14,233 bases of DNA, from NCBI GenBank assembly GCA_002418865.1, contig DIEY01000083.1, forward strand, positions 1,085 to 15,317, written 5' to 3'. Of this stretch, positions 1 to 8,470 are shown piece after piece. The translations under genes were made by a program, and so were the position numbers. The stretch is from Bacteroidales bacterium UBA5762. Its GTDB lineage: Bacteria; Bacteroidota; Bacteroidia; Bacteroidales; TTA-H9. The notes below the pieces were generated by a model. It saw only the letters and a program-made list of their open reading frames with translations. It ran no database searches and was not told the origin of the DNA. Position 1 is the stretch's first letter; each line of letters starts with the position of its first letter.

Positions 1-96
1 AGCTCACGGCCGAAGCCTTGCCATTCGCTATCACTTCCTCCCAACTCGCTGTGTACAAGAACTTTCATCTTGCGAGTAGTAGTGTATGCTCGACAC
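1..96 (-). mobile_element. 5' end of a group IIC intron-like element (partial, cut by window edge)
   Basis: Bases 1-60 match 11127-11186 with about five mismatches, and the similarity continues more loosely to about base 96. This is a second copy, in the same orientation, of the 5' part of the element described at 10793-11222. Read on the minus strand it begins with GTGTCG at 96, which resembles the GUGYG start of group II introns. It starts about 13 nt after the stem of the intrinsic terminator at 100-136. Group IIC introns are known to insert just downstream of terminator hairpins. The rest of the copy lies outside the window, so whether it carries a reverse transcriptase is unknown. Confidence 0.45.
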
Positions 97-99
97 ATT

Positions 100-136
100 A
101 AAAAAGGAAGCCGTCTCAAAATTTGTTGAAACGGCC
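100..136 (-). terminator. Intrinsic terminator of the T9SS protein gene
   Basis: On the minus strand a 9-bp stem (127-135 with 110-118, one G-U pair) closes an 8-nt loop and is followed by TTCCTTTTTT. It lies about 30 bp after the stop codon of the gene ending at 166. Confidence 0.8.
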
Positions 137-165
137 CCTTCAGTTAAACCTACACCTCTAAAAAC

Positions 166-3009
166 TTACTTGACCATTATTTTTTTAATCACCTGACCAG
201 AAGGAGAATTAACGATGAGGATGTATAAACCCGAGTTGAGGTTGGATGTTTGAATACTAAGCAAATGTTCACCCGATGACATTTCGCCCTGATTCGAAGC
301 AAATACTACACGTCCCAGATTATCAATGACTTTGAAAGAAATATTGAGAGGTTCATCGAGAAATATTCGTAAATATACTTTATCGGAAGCTGGATTAGGA
401 TAAATGTCGTTTACGCTGAAATTCAACGGAATTTCATCGTTTATTCCAGTATTATCCCAATAAGAATCAGATAATAATGTTGAATTGGGAAGAGGCAAAA
501 AATCAGGGGCTATGAAATTAAAAGGATCTGTGACTTCAAGACTAGCTATATCGGACAAACTATCATTTTTGAAGTTTTCTGTCATAAAGAAAGAGCGTTC
601 GAAGTTAGAATAGAAATAATCTACCATTCCGGCCATCACATTATGACGGAAATTGAGAATGCCATTGGTAGCGTTTTGTTGAGTTTTATCACCATCGAGG
701 TATAAACCCACTGGGAATCCAGTAAATACGGAATTATAAACATTGATGGCAGTATTGCGGCGCAAATGTAAGGCTCTTTTATAATTACTGTTGATTGAAG
801 TAGTAGGATCCTGTTTAGGTCCGAATACACTAATATTAGAGAATATAGGCTGAGTAATAGGAGTATTATCAGAACCCTGTCCATCGTTGTCGGATTCGAA
901 GCCATTAGAACCCGAGCCTGGATCGGCAATCACAGGATCGCGAAGAGCTACGCCATATTGAACCATTCCACGATATCCATAGTCTGTATCGAAGTCATCG
1001 TCCCATGTACGGAAAGAGATAAGGTGCTTTGCATTTACGGTACCACCAAACCATTCGAAGGCATCATCACCACAGTAAGAAACTTGGATATAATCCAGAG
1101 TAGTGCCACTACCAACCCCACCAAGAGTGAGTCCATTGATTTCTTTATCGGGCACGAAGGGAATACCTGGAAACTCAATGCGAACATATTTTAGTATTCC
1201 TGAATTATCATTATCATTGGGATTGGCGCCACCACCATATATACTCGTAGGTCCGCCTTCTATAATAGCTTCTCCTCCTGGAACATTGATGGATGCCGTC
1301 CCACAAAGAATCACTCCACCCCAGTCGCCATACGAACGAGATCCTACAGGTTCATTAGAAGTAAACACAATGGGATTATCCACTGAACCTTCGGCTATCA
1401 TACGACCACCTCTTTCTACAATTAAGGTGCCTTTGGTAGCTTTATCACCACGAATGATAGTTCCTGGTGCAATAGTTAATGTGGCTCCATTTCTAACATA
1501 AACATATCCTTTAAGCAAATAAACCGTATTGCCAGGAGAAGGAAGAAAATTAGGAGATGTGAGATCGAAAGGATCGAGTATCATTAATTCTTCATTAGTT
1601 ACCAGAGTATCATTATTGCGAGACTGCGTAAGGAAATATTGACGTTCGAAGTCAGAGGCAAAAAAGGACCCCATACCCGATAATATGCAATTTTCAACTT
1701 GCAGTTCGTTGTTAGTAGCATTGGTCTGAGAAGCGGTTCCATCTATAAATAAACCGGTAGGGAAGCCTGTAAATATGGAGTTATATACACTAAGCTTGGT
1801 ATTCCTGCGCAAATGCATAGCTCTTTTATAATTTGCGTTGACGGGTGTGCTTAGATTATATTTTGGCCCAAAAATGCTAACATTCGAGAAAATAGGATGA
1901 GTAACAGGTACATTCTGGCTACCCTGTCCATCGTTGTCGGATTCGAATCCATTGGAACCCGAGCCTGGATCGGCAATATCGTTATCGCGTAGTGCTACCA
2001 AAAATTGTAATTTTCCTCTGAAGCCGTAGTCGGTATCAAAATCATCGTCCCATGTACGGAAAGAGATAAGGTGCTTTGCATTCACGGTACCACCAAACCA
2101 TTCGAAGGCATCATCACCACAGTAAGAAACTTGGATATAATCCAGAGTAGTGCCGCTACCAATCCCACCAAGAGTGAGTCCATTGATTTCTTTATCGGGT
2201 ACAAATGGAATACCTGGGAATTCAATACGAACATATCTGAGTGTTCCAGAATTGTCGTTATCGTCGGGATTGGCGCCTCCTCCATACATACTGGTAGGTC
2301 CACCTTCGATAATAGCCTCACCTCCAGGAACATTGATGGTTGCCTTACCACAAAGAATCACACCGCCCCAGTCGCCATAAGTACGAGACCCAGCAGGCTG
2401 ATTCGAAGTAAATACAATAGGATTGCTAGCCGTACCTTCGGCAATTAAACGAGCTCCTCTCTCAATGATTAAAGAACCTTTTGTTTCCTTGTCGCCACGT
2501 ACTAAAGTACCAGCCTCTATGGTAAGGGTGGCCCCTTCACGAACATACAAATATCCTTTAATTAAATAAATGTGATTGGCTGTCCATGTGCTTTTCTGAG
2601 TAATTTCGCCTTCTACAATTACATCAGGTGTACCATAATCGGAAAACTGAGGCGTCCAGTTTGTCCAGCCTTCAGTCCAGTCAACAGTTCCGAAAGCACC
2701 AATATAACTTACATTTTCAAAAAAAGGATCCTGTAAATTGGAATTAATGAATGAGGCGCTTCCAAAAACAGGAGAAGAATGAGGAGCCCAAGTCGTATTA
2801 CTGGAAATTTCTCCACTAATTTCCTGAGTGGCTACTGGATAATTCGTATTTTGAGGATTCCAGTTCGTCCAGCCCACAGTCCAGTCGTTAGTCCCAAATG
2901 CCCCCCTAAAAGGAACATGTTCGAAAAATGGATTATCAATGTTATTCTGCGCAGTTAAAACACCGAAAAACATGAACAATCCCGCAAGAGTAAAAATCAG
3001 TCTTTTCAT
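166..3009 (-). CDS. Secreted protein with duplicated module and T9SS type A sorting domain
   Basis: 947 residues, with an N-terminal signal peptide (1-20, cleavage near TAQ). Two short header repeats (about 27-52 and 95-120, each with GAFGT..W..GWTNW.PQ) are followed by two long tandem modules, about 147-490 and 496-840, offset by 349 residues. Each module has the same landmarks: GATLTI.PG/EAG, RGDK.TKG, YGDWGGVILCG, GGEAIIEGGPTS, GDDAFEWFGGTVN, TWDDDFDTDYG, GSNGFESDNDGQGS and YKRA.HLRRNT. Residues from about 863 onward form a Por-type tail (YPNPASD..., ending KKIMVK), which directs export and surface attachment or release by the type IX secretion system. The module resembles parallel-beta-helix-like hypothetical proteins common in Bacteroidota. 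I know no biochemical function for it. The ATG start is well placed before the signal peptide. The gene lies downstream of the receptor and MORN genes and probably has its own promoter. Confidence 0.85.
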   Translation of the reverse strand: MKRLIFTLAGLFMFFGVLTAQNNIDNPFFEHVPFRGAFGTNDWTVGWTNWNPQNTNYPVATQEISGEISSNTTWAPHSSPVFGSASFINSNLQDPFFENVSYIGAFGTVDWTEGWTNWTPQFSDYGTPDVIVEGEITQKSTWTANHIYLIKGYLYVREGATLTIEAGTLVRGDKETKGSLIIERGARLIAEGTASNPIVFTSNQPAGSRTYGDWGGVILCGKATINVPGGEAIIEGGPTSMYGGGANPDDNDNSGTLRYVRIEFPGIPFVPDKEINGLTLGGIGSGTTLDYIQVSYCGDDAFEWFGGTVNAKHLISFRTWDDDFDTDYGFRGKLQFLVALRDNDIADPGSGSNGFESDNDGQGSQNVPVTHPIFSNVSIFGPKYNLSTPVNANYKRAMHLRRNTKLSVYNSIFTGFPTGLFIDGTASQTNATNNELQVENCILSGMGSFFASDFERQYFLTQSRNNDTLVTNEELMILDPFDLTSPNFLPSPGNTVYLLKGYVYVRNGATLTIAPGTIIRGDKATKGTLIVERGGRMIAEGSVDNPIVFTSNEPVGSRSYGDWGGVILCGTASINVPGGEAIIEGGPTSIYGGGANPNDNDNSGILKYVRIEFPGIPFVPDKEINGLTLGGVGSGTTLDYIQVSYCGDDAFEWFGGTVNAKHLISFRTWDDDFDTDYGYRGMVQYGVALRDPVIADPGSGSNGFESDNDGQGSDNTPITQPIFSNISVFGPKQDPTTSINSNYKRALHLRRNTAINVYNSVFTGFPVGLYLDGDKTQQNATNGILNFRHNVMAGMVDYFYSNFERSFFMTENFKNDSLSDIASLEVTDPFNFIAPDFLPLPNSTLLSDSYWDNTGINDEIPLNFSVNDIYPNPASDKVYLRIFLDEPLNISFKVIDNLGRVVFASNQGEMSSGEHLLSIQTSNLNSGLYILIVNSPSGQVIKKIMVK

Positions 3010-3036
3010 AAATCTGTTATTTGTAATTTTTCATGG

Positions 3037-3044
3037 CAAAACTA
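3037..3044 (-). promoter_or_regulatory. Candidate -7 box (TAGTTTTG) for the T9SS protein gene
   Basis: On the minus strand, TAGTTTTG fits the Bacteroidota -7 consensus TAnnTTTG and lies 27 bp upstream of the ATG at 3009. No convincing -33 TTG was seen at the expected spacing. The remainder of the 296-bp gap 3010-3305 is AT-rich and contains no gene that I can see. Confidence 0.4.
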
Positions 3045-3238
3045 TTATGAGCCGATGGGGATAATATTAGGATGACTTTAAACCTACGATAAGTTATTGT
3101 TAAGTAAGTATAATTAATTAATTATCAAAAATTTAGTATTATAATTCCTCTATTCAAAATGAAAGTGATTTTGAAATTCCCTTGGCATGCATTAAACATC
3201 ATGCTATAATTAAGCTAATCTTATTTAAAAATTCAACA

Positions 3239-3258
3239 AGCTAAAAACCCTATTAGCT
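3239..3258 (-). terminator. Weak hairpin downstream of the MORN-repeat gene
   Basis: AGCTAA (3239-3244) and TTAGCT (3253-3258) form a 6-bp stem about 50 bp after the MORN gene stop. On the minus strand the T-rich stretch lies before the stem and only a short, interrupted T run follows it, so terminator function is doubtful. Confidence 0.3.
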
Positions 3259-3305
3259 CAAAAAAAAGACTAAATGAAGAAATTTGATTGAAAATGATAG
3301 TGAAA

Positions 3306-3767
3306 TTATTCAAACTTTTTTTCTTGTACCAGTTCTCCATTCTCGTTATACATCAACCATGTGCCTGATTTCACCCCATTTTTATAATTCATGATAAATC
3401 GAAGCATTCCATTTTCGTCCCAAATTTTCCATGTACTATCTTTAAGGTCATTTAAATAGTAAGCTTCTCCAAGGCGAAGACCTTTTTGGCTGAATGTTAG
3501 CCATTCACCATGTTTTTTACCCTCTTTATATGATCTCACTTCCTGAAGCTGTCCATTCTCGTAATAAAACATTGATTTACCATCTTCCAGACCGTTTCGA
3601 ATGCTTCTTTCCGATTTCTTGATTCCATCAGGATAGTATTCGACATGTATACCCGTGTAAAGCATGTCATTTTTATAAAATTTTCCATCAATATAATCGA
3701 GCGTCTGAGCTTTAGTGGCAGTTAATGATAAACTAAAAAGAATCAGAATCAGATATAAATTTTTCAT
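3306..3767 (-). CDS. MORN-repeat exported protein (YwqK-like)
   Basis: 153 residues from the ATG at 3767, which opens directly into a signal peptide (MKNLYLILILFSLSLTATKA). The mature part carries about five copies of a repeat of roughly 23 residues of the pattern G.....Y..NG....E..Y..G..., for example YYENGQLQEVRSYKEGKKHGEW and WDENGMLRFIMNYKNG. This is the MORN_2 / YwqK-like repeat, a beta-hairpin repeat common in exported Bacteroidota proteins. Databases often name such proteins 'toxin-antitoxin YwqK family antitoxin', which is not supported here because no toxin gene is present. A longer frame begins at a TTG at 3788, but that codon is part of the TATATTTG box at 3786-3793. The stop of the upstream receptor gene is 48 bp away, so co-transcription with the receptor is also possible. 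The role is unknown; it could be an envelope or binding protein. Confidence 0.8.
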   Translation of the reverse strand: MKNLYLILILFSLSLTATKAQTLDYIDGKFYKNDMLYTGIHVEYYPDGIKKSERSIRNGLEDGKSMFYYENGQLQEVRSYKEGKKHGEWLTFSQKGLRLGEAYYLNDLKDSTWKIWDENGMLRFIMNYKNGVKSGTWLMYNENGELVQEKKFE

Positions 3768-3785
3768 TGAAGTAATATATTCAAA

Positions 3786-3793
3786 CAAATATA
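3786..3793 (-). promoter_or_regulatory. Candidate -7 box (TATATTTG) for the MORN-repeat gene
   Basis: The minus strand reads TATATTTG, matching TAnnTTTG, 18 bp upstream of the ATG at 3767. It overlaps the alternative TTG start, which argues for the ATG. No clear -33 box. Confidence 0.35.
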
Positions 3794-3815
3794 AACACTT
3801 TTTGAAATAAAGGAT

Positions 3816-6668
3816 TTAGAATTTATAAGTTAATCCCAAAGAATAATACGAACCTGGCTTGGTTAAATAACTCACCTGCTGGCGTTGAACGAATCCTTCG
3901 TTAGCCTTTTCAAATTCAATATATTGTTGATATTTAATTGGCTGATTAAGAATGTCCTGAATGCCAAATTTTATTTCAAGATGAGAACGAAAAGATTTGG
4001 AAATAGTTAAATCGATTGAATGACGCGGCATTTCGTATATATCTGGGAAATCGAGGCCCACAACCACAATTCTCTTCCCAATCACATTATAAAGCAAGTT
4101 GAAAGAGAATTCTTTTTCATCATTTTGGTAATAAATACCCGCATTAACAATAAAAGGCGATTGTCCCATCATAGGTCGTTTATAGGAGCGGGCATAGAAC
4201 TTGGCCGTGTCTACTTCAATTTCACTTTTTATGTAAGAAGCATTCATTACCAGGCTAAAATGACGAAAATTGCGAAGAAAGCCTTCCTTTTTCCCTAAAT
4301 TGGCAAATGACTTTCTTATGTCGAGTTCTAATCCAGCACTATATGCACCTAAGGCATTTTGAAAGGTATAATCTCTTCCTGAACCCGAATTAATTTCGAT
4401 GGTTTCGATAGGAGACATAAAATTTTTATAAAAAGCACCCAATGAAATAATTTCGGCTGCACTAGGATAAAATTCGTATCTCAAATCGAAATTATGGATT
4501 AAAGAATTTGTCAAACTATCATTGCCACGAATCACTCTTTTCAATTCGAAGTCATAATAAGCAAAAGGGGCTATTTCTCTGAATTCCGGCCTATTGATGG
4601 TCATTCCATAGGAAGCTTTTAGAACAGAGTTTTCATTGATTTGCACTGACAGATTAGCCGAAGGGAAAAACTTAAGTTCATCATTTACATAGTGAACGGG
4701 GTCGGTGGCATTATCACTCGAATAGCTATCGAGGGTTTGTTTATTTTGTTCCATTCTCACGCCTGCATATAAATTTAAAAGATTGAAGAGCGGAAATTTA
4801 ATTCCCGAATAAGCGGCAATCAGCTGATTATCGGCTTGATAGGAATCTGAGGCATTTGTAGTTTCATCGAGCCGTATTCCCGTAGTATTGTTTATATTCT
4901 CATCTGAAAAAATACTATCAATAGATTCATAAGGAAGGTTCCAGTCGAAACTCATCATATTGGCAATGACATAACCTATATTTCTGGCTTCGAATTCTCG
5001 GCTTTTGTCCTCGGCATAAAAACCCAATTTTAAAGTAGGTTTAAATGAGCCGAGGGAAAAGCTTCGTTCAAAATTAGCTGCCGAAACCAGAATGTTTTCC
5101 GACATATTTTGAAAAACACGTCCAGAAAGTTCAGGAGTAGCGGCAAAAGAGAAACTAACCCCATAGTCACCATAATGAGGGCTGTTAGGGTCATCTTCGC
5201 TTCTCACTGAATGCACTCTTTTGATATCGGGATCATTCTTATCGGCATAGCTATAGCCTAAAGTCCAGTTAAGTGAGGTATTCCCGCTTGACCACTGATG
5301 ATGTCCACCCAATTGACCAGAATAAGTATTGCGCGACTGAAAACGCAGTTCACGTCCTCGAATGGTTTGTCCTCCATAATTATCACGTCCATTGCGGTCG
5401 ATGTAAGAAAAAGTGCCGAAATGATTGAAAAGATTTCGAAACTCGATTCTTTGATTATTGGAGAAGATAATTTGCCAGTTATGTAATGCTCCAATCCTGA
5501 TGTTATTTACATAGCGATTATCGTTAAAATAATAAGAAGTATCGGGATGATCATTCTGTTCATTATAAACAATAAAATCGGCCCTGAAGACTTCATCCAG
5601 ATTATTTGTATTGCTGTAATTCACAGAGGTAATATTACCAATAGAGGCTTTCCCCACAATAAAACGTTGATTGAAGTTCAGTTGAAAACGTTGATCGGGG
5701 ATGGCCGTACCAGCCGTAGGCGACCACATATTGTTCAAACTTTGACCTAAGCGTGTAAGTTCTTCTTTATCAGTAACATCATGTAGGTGAGCTGGAAAAT
5801 CTTTTGGTAGAGATAGATAACCATTATCTATGCCTAATAATGAAAGATTTCCCGGATGATAGAATTTAAAATCTTTAAAAGTTGTGCCTTGTCTATAAGA
5901 AGCCGTGTAACCTATTGAAATATTATTTTCATCGGTCAATGATTTGGTTGTAACCATCACTGCTGCACCGGAAAAATCTGCAGGTAGCTCGGCAGAAGCC
6001 GATTTATAAACAAGGATATTTTCTATTTGCGAACTTGGGATAACGTCAAAACTAAATGCTCTTGCATCGGATTCTGAGCTTGGTGTAGCAGCACCATTCA
6101 GCCAGACATTGTTGTAACGCTGACTTAAGCCTCTTACCATAATAAAGCGGTTATCCATTAAAGTAACTCCCGGCAAACGTCGGATGACTTCCGAAGCATC
6201 CCTATCCTGTGTTCTCTGAATGGTCTGAGCTGAAATCCCATTGGCAATCACACTACTTTGTCGGATAGAACTTAGTACTGATATTTCCGTGTCGTTACGT
6301 CGGCTTGCTGTAACTGTAATCCCTTCAATAGAAGATACTTTTTCTTCTATTTCAATATTAAGAACGATAGTTTGACCCTTTGAGACCTTTACCTTCGGAA
6401 TAATTTTGGTTGAATAAGAAATAAACGAGACCACCACATTATAAGTTCCTTCGGGTATATTTTTGATTTCATAGTTTCCGTCGAGATCGCTCGAAGCACC
6501 CATAGTTGTCCCTTGTAGGATTACATTAGCCCCAACAATGGTTTCATGCGTCTTCGCATCTGTAATCAAGCCTTTGATAACACCCTGACCTTTTGCATCA
6601 TTTAACCCAAAATAAATGGTTAATATTAATGTGAGAAAAATGGAAGCTAATAAATATTTTTGCTGCAC
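3816..6668 (-). CDS. TonB-dependent outer-membrane receptor with N-terminal CarboxypepD-reg-like domain
   Basis: About 950 residues. A hydrophobic signal peptide (about residues 4-27, ending DAKGQG) is followed by a CarboxypepD_reg-like beta-sandwich domain (about 30-109; GLITDAKTHETIVGANVILQ, DGNYEIKNIPEGTY). Next is a plug domain (about 115-255; ITVTASRR, DASEVIRRLPGVTL, MVRGLSQRYN, DFSGAAVMVTT), then a long beta barrel ending in the aromatic YKF expected of an outer-membrane barrel. Such receptors use TonB/ExbBD energy to import a ligand. The substrate cannot be read from the sequence, and no SusD-like partner is adjacent. The start is uncertain. The longest frame begins with TTG at 6692, inside the TAGCTTTG promoter box. 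The GTG at 6668, preceded by an A-rich stretch, leads straight into the signal peptide and is preferred. It is followed by the MORN-repeat gene and the T9SS protein gene, so the three may serve one surface function (inference). Confidence 0.9.
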   Translation of the reverse strand: MQQKYLLASIFLTLILTIYFGLNDAKGQGVIKGLITDAKTHETIVGANVILQGTTMGASSDLDGNYEIKNIPEGTYNVVVSFISYSTKIIPKVKVSKGQTIVLNIEIEEKVSSIEGITVTASRRNDTEISVLSSIRQSSVIANGISAQTIQRTQDRDASEVIRRLPGVTLMDNRFIMVRGLSQRYNNVWLNGAATPSSESDARAFSFDVIPSSQIENILVYKSASAELPADFSGAAVMVTTKSLTDENNISIGYTASYRQGTTFKDFKFYHPGNLSLLGIDNGYLSLPKDFPAHLHDVTDKEELTRLGQSLNNMWSPTAGTAIPDQRFQLNFNQRFIVGKASIGNITSVNYSNTNNLDEVFRADFIVYNEQNDHPDTSYYFNDNRYVNNIRIGALHNWQIIFSNNQRIEFRNLFNHFGTFSYIDRNGRDNYGGQTIRGRELRFQSRNTYSGQLGGHHQWSSGNTSLNWTLGYSYADKNDPDIKRVHSVRSEDDPNSPHYGDYGVSFSFAATPELSGRVFQNMSENILVSAANFERSFSLGSFKPTLKLGFYAEDKSREFEARNIGYVIANMMSFDWNLPYESIDSIFSDENINNTTGIRLDETTNASDSYQADNQLIAAYSGIKFPLFNLLNLYAGVRMEQNKQTLDSYSSDNATDPVHYVNDELKFFPSANLSVQINENSVLKASYGMTINRPEFREIAPFAYYDFELKRVIRGNDSLTNSLIHNFDLRYEFYPSAAEIISLGAFYKNFMSPIETIEINSGSGRDYTFQNALGAYSAGLELDIRKSFANLGKKEGFLRNFRHFSLVMNASYIKSEIEVDTAKFYARSYKRPMMGQSPFIVNAGIYYQNDEKEFSFNLLYNVIGKRIVVVGLDFPDIYEMPRHSIDLTISKSFRSHLEIKFGIQDILNQPIKYQQYIEFEKANEGFVQRQQVSYLTKPGSYYSLGLTYKF

Positions 6669-6689
6669 TTGTTTGTCAATTAAGTGCGG

Positions 6690-6697
6690 CAAAGCTA
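6690..6697 (-). promoter_or_regulatory. Candidate -7 box (TAGCTTTG) for the TonB-dependent receptor
   Basis: The minus strand reads TAGCTTTG, a match to TAnnTTTG, 21 bp upstream of the GTG at 6668. If it is real, the TTG at 6692 is not transcribed as part of the mRNA. No clear TTG -33 box; TTTAAC lies at roughly the right distance. Confidence 0.4.
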
Positions 6698-6779
6698 CAG
6701 GCAGAGTTTTATGTTAAAGTTAAATTTTTATTACTATGTTGTAAAGCAGGCAGAATAGTTTTTAACATAAGACACATGA

Positions 6780-7601
6780 TTAAGATGATAGATTGTTTTG
6801 GTTATGTCTCACATAAGAAAGAATTTCCATAGAAATTTCTTCTATAGATTTACGGCTGACATGAATAACATGCCACTGAGGTTGTTTGCGATAGATGTTA
6901 TGTGCCCAAGCTAATTCATTTTTTACATACTCGAGGGAGGCATAATCTTCGGCATAACCATTGAGAAATTCCACACGTGTCTGACGCAATTTGCTCAGCT
7001 CAAAGGCTGAATTAGTCAAGGCAAAGACTCGTTGTGGAGGAAATTGAAAAAGTTCAGGAGGCGGCTCGATGCCCAGGATAATGGGAACATTGGCCACAAA
7101 CCATCCCTTATAGGCTAAATAGATGCTCAAAGGGGTTTTAAATGAGCGACTAACACCCACAAGTACAATCTCAGCTTTTGGCAATTCTTCAATGCGTTGG
7201 CCATCATCATGCGTAAAGGCAAACTGAATGGCATCTATTCTTTTAAAATATTCTTTATTTAATTGTTGATAAAGGCCTGGTGTACCAGCGGGTTGTTTTT
7301 CGAAATGGGCAGAAAGTTTCATTAACAATGGACCCATCAAATCGACTGTTTCGACTATGTAATGCCGGCAGGTGGTTTGCATATACTGGCGGCTCTGTTC
7401 GTCTACAAGACTATAAATTATCAAAGCTCCCTCTAAAGAAGCCTTTTCTATAATCTGATCAATTTGCTGCAATGTTCTTATTTCTGAAAAAACCTCTATA
7501 TCGGTTTCATCTCTCATTTCCTGAAATTGCATCATGGCAGCTTCTAAAGCATAACTTGCCGTACGGCCCGTTCCATCCGATAAAATGTAAATTTTTCGCA
7601 T
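6780..7601 (-). CDS. ppsR: Pyruvate,phosphate dikinase regulatory protein (bifunctional kinase/pyrophosphorylase, DUF299 family)
   Basis: 273 residues, the usual length for this family. Family landmarks are the N-terminal SDGTGRTA (8-15), AFTHDDGQ (128-135) and the nucleotide-binding loop GVSRSFKTP (149-157), followed by SIYLAYKG and N.P. Proteins of this type both phosphorylate (ADP-dependent) and dephosphorylate (Pi-dependent) a threonine next to the catalytic histidine of pyruvate,phosphate dikinase or PEP synthase, switching the enzyme off and on at the PEP/pyruvate node. The loop here reads SRSFKTP rather than the more usual SRTSKTP, a mild variation. The target enzyme gene is not in the window. 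The ATG at 7601 is the only good start. The receptor gene downstream is 111 bp away and has its own candidate promoter. Confidence 0.9.
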   Translation of the reverse strand: MRKIYILSDGTGRTASYALEAAMMQFQEMRDETDIEVFSEIRTLQQIDQIIEKASLEGALIIYSLVDEQSRQYMQTTCRHYIVETVDLMGPLLMKLSAHFEKQPAGTPGLYQQLNKEYFKRIDAIQFAFTHDDGQRIEELPKAEIVLVGVSRSFKTPLSIYLAYKGWFVANVPIILGIEPPPELFQFPPQRVFALTNSAFELSKLRQTRVEFLNGYAEDYASLEYVKNELAWAHNIYRKQPQWHVIHVSRKSIEEISMEILSYVRHNQNNLSS

Positions 7602-8008
7602 AGGATTTAGGTATATTCATTTTTTTCCAAATTTATGAAATGTTATCGAAAATTTTTGGTTCAACATTATTAGCCGAAATTCATGATGCTTTCGAGGTAG
7701 ATTTCTCCGTAATCTTTCTAAAAACATGGCTTATTAGATTGTAAAAATATTTGCCTAAAGGATAATCGGAAATACTAACCCAAAATTTCAAATCAGAAAT
7801 GAGACGGCGATAAGTAAACAAATAAATGGGTTAATACCAACTTTAATCTGCAATTATCCATGAGAAAATTTACGAATGTTTGCGATAACCAGTTCTCTCA
7901 CTGGTTAATCCTGATTATTTCGACGCATATTTACGGGGACTTTCCTCAAAAAATAAATTGGTGAAAATTGAAGAAGAGGTAAATGAAGGCAGGGCGTTAA
8001 CAAGAAGA
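7602..8008. other. Intergenic region of 407 bp without a visible gene
   Basis: It lies between smpB and the PPDK regulator and has stop codons in all frames apart from short chance ORFs. It holds the candidate -7 box at 7628-7635 and a perfect 8-bp inverted repeat (TAACCAGT 7886-7893, ACTGGTTA 7900-7907, 6-nt loop). The hairpin lies about 100 bp after the smpB stop and has no T run on either strand, so it could be an RNA end protector or a weak terminator. I see nothing else in the region. Confidence 0.4.
7628..7635 (-). promoter_or_regulatory. Candidate -7 box (TAAATTTG) for the PPDK regulatory gene
   Basis: The minus strand reads TAAATTTG, matching TAnnTTTG, 26 bp upstream of the ATG at 7601. 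The nearest upstream TTG is too far away (about 26 nt spacer) to be a standard -33 box. Confidence 0.35.
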
Positions 8009-8464
8009 TTAATAGTTCTCGAAGCGTTCCATATCGCGTTTCTGGTCTTTTTGCTTAATACTTTCGCGTTTGTCGAAGCTATGTTTGCCTTTGGCCAAAG
8101 CAATTTCGAGTTTAGCAAAACCTTTTTCGTTGATAAATAAACGTGTAGGGATGATAGTAAATCCCTTTTCTTTCACTTTGGTTTGAAGCCGTTTTAATTC
8201 TCTTTTGGTAAGCAACAATTTCCTGGGTCGCTTGGGGTCATGATTGTAATGAGTGCCTAATTCATATTCCGAGATATGCATATTTAATACATACAATTCA
8301 TTACCTTCGAAGCTGCAATAAGCATCAGTAAGATTTGCTTTACCAGCCCTTATGGATTTGATTTCGGTACCTGTAAGCTGTATTCCAGCTACATAAGTTT
8401 CGATGAGGAAATATTCAAATCCTGCCTTGCGGTTTTTAATATTAATATCTGATTTACGTCTCAT
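8009..8464 (-). CDS. smpB: SsrA-binding protein SmpB
   Basis: 151 residues from the ATG at 8464, the normal size for SmpB. The sequence opens INIKNRKAGFEYFLIETYVAGIQL and continues GTEIKSIRAGKANLTDAY, the conserved beta-barrel core that binds the tRNA-like part of tmRNA. It ends with the basic tail GKHSFDKRESIKQKDQKRDMER that reaches into the mRNA channel of stalled ribosomes. With tmRNA it rescues stalled ribosomes and tags the incomplete protein for degradation. The ssrA gene is not in the window. The frame could be opened at a TTG at 8473, but this is the last triplet of the TAATTTTG promoter box, and the ATG gives the usual MRRK start. It is transcribed divergently from arcC across a 232-bp gap. 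Confidence 0.96.
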   Translation of the reverse strand: MRRKSDINIKNRKAGFEYFLIETYVAGIQLTGTEIKSIRAGKANLTDAYCSFEGNELYVLNMHISEYELGTHYNHDPKRPRKLLLTKRELKRLQTKVKEKGFTIIPTRLFINEKGFAKLEIALAKGKHSFDKRESIKQKDQKRDMERFENY

Positions 8465-8470
8465 TTGTGG

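Noticed and set aside
996..2237. The repeated blocks as a CRISPR array or mobile repeat
   Set aside because: There are only two copies, in frame, within one coding sequence at a 349-codon offset. It is a domain duplication.
958..2448. Several plus-strand frames antisense to the T9SS gene
   Set aside because: They repeat at the 1047-bp spacing of the duplicated module and have no protein signature. They are shadows of the real gene.
3306..3767. Calling the MORN-repeat protein an antitoxin
   Set aside because: The YwqK 'antitoxin' label is a database habit. The protein has a signal peptide and no toxin gene lies next to it.
7886..7907. An intrinsic terminator for smpB
   Set aside because: The 8-bp hairpin is perfect but lacks a T run on either strand and lies about 100 bp after the stop, so I list it only as a feature of the intergenic region.
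7958..8140. Plus-strand frame opposite the 3' part of smpB
   Set aside because: It is antisense to a well-conserved gene and has no domain or start signals of its own.
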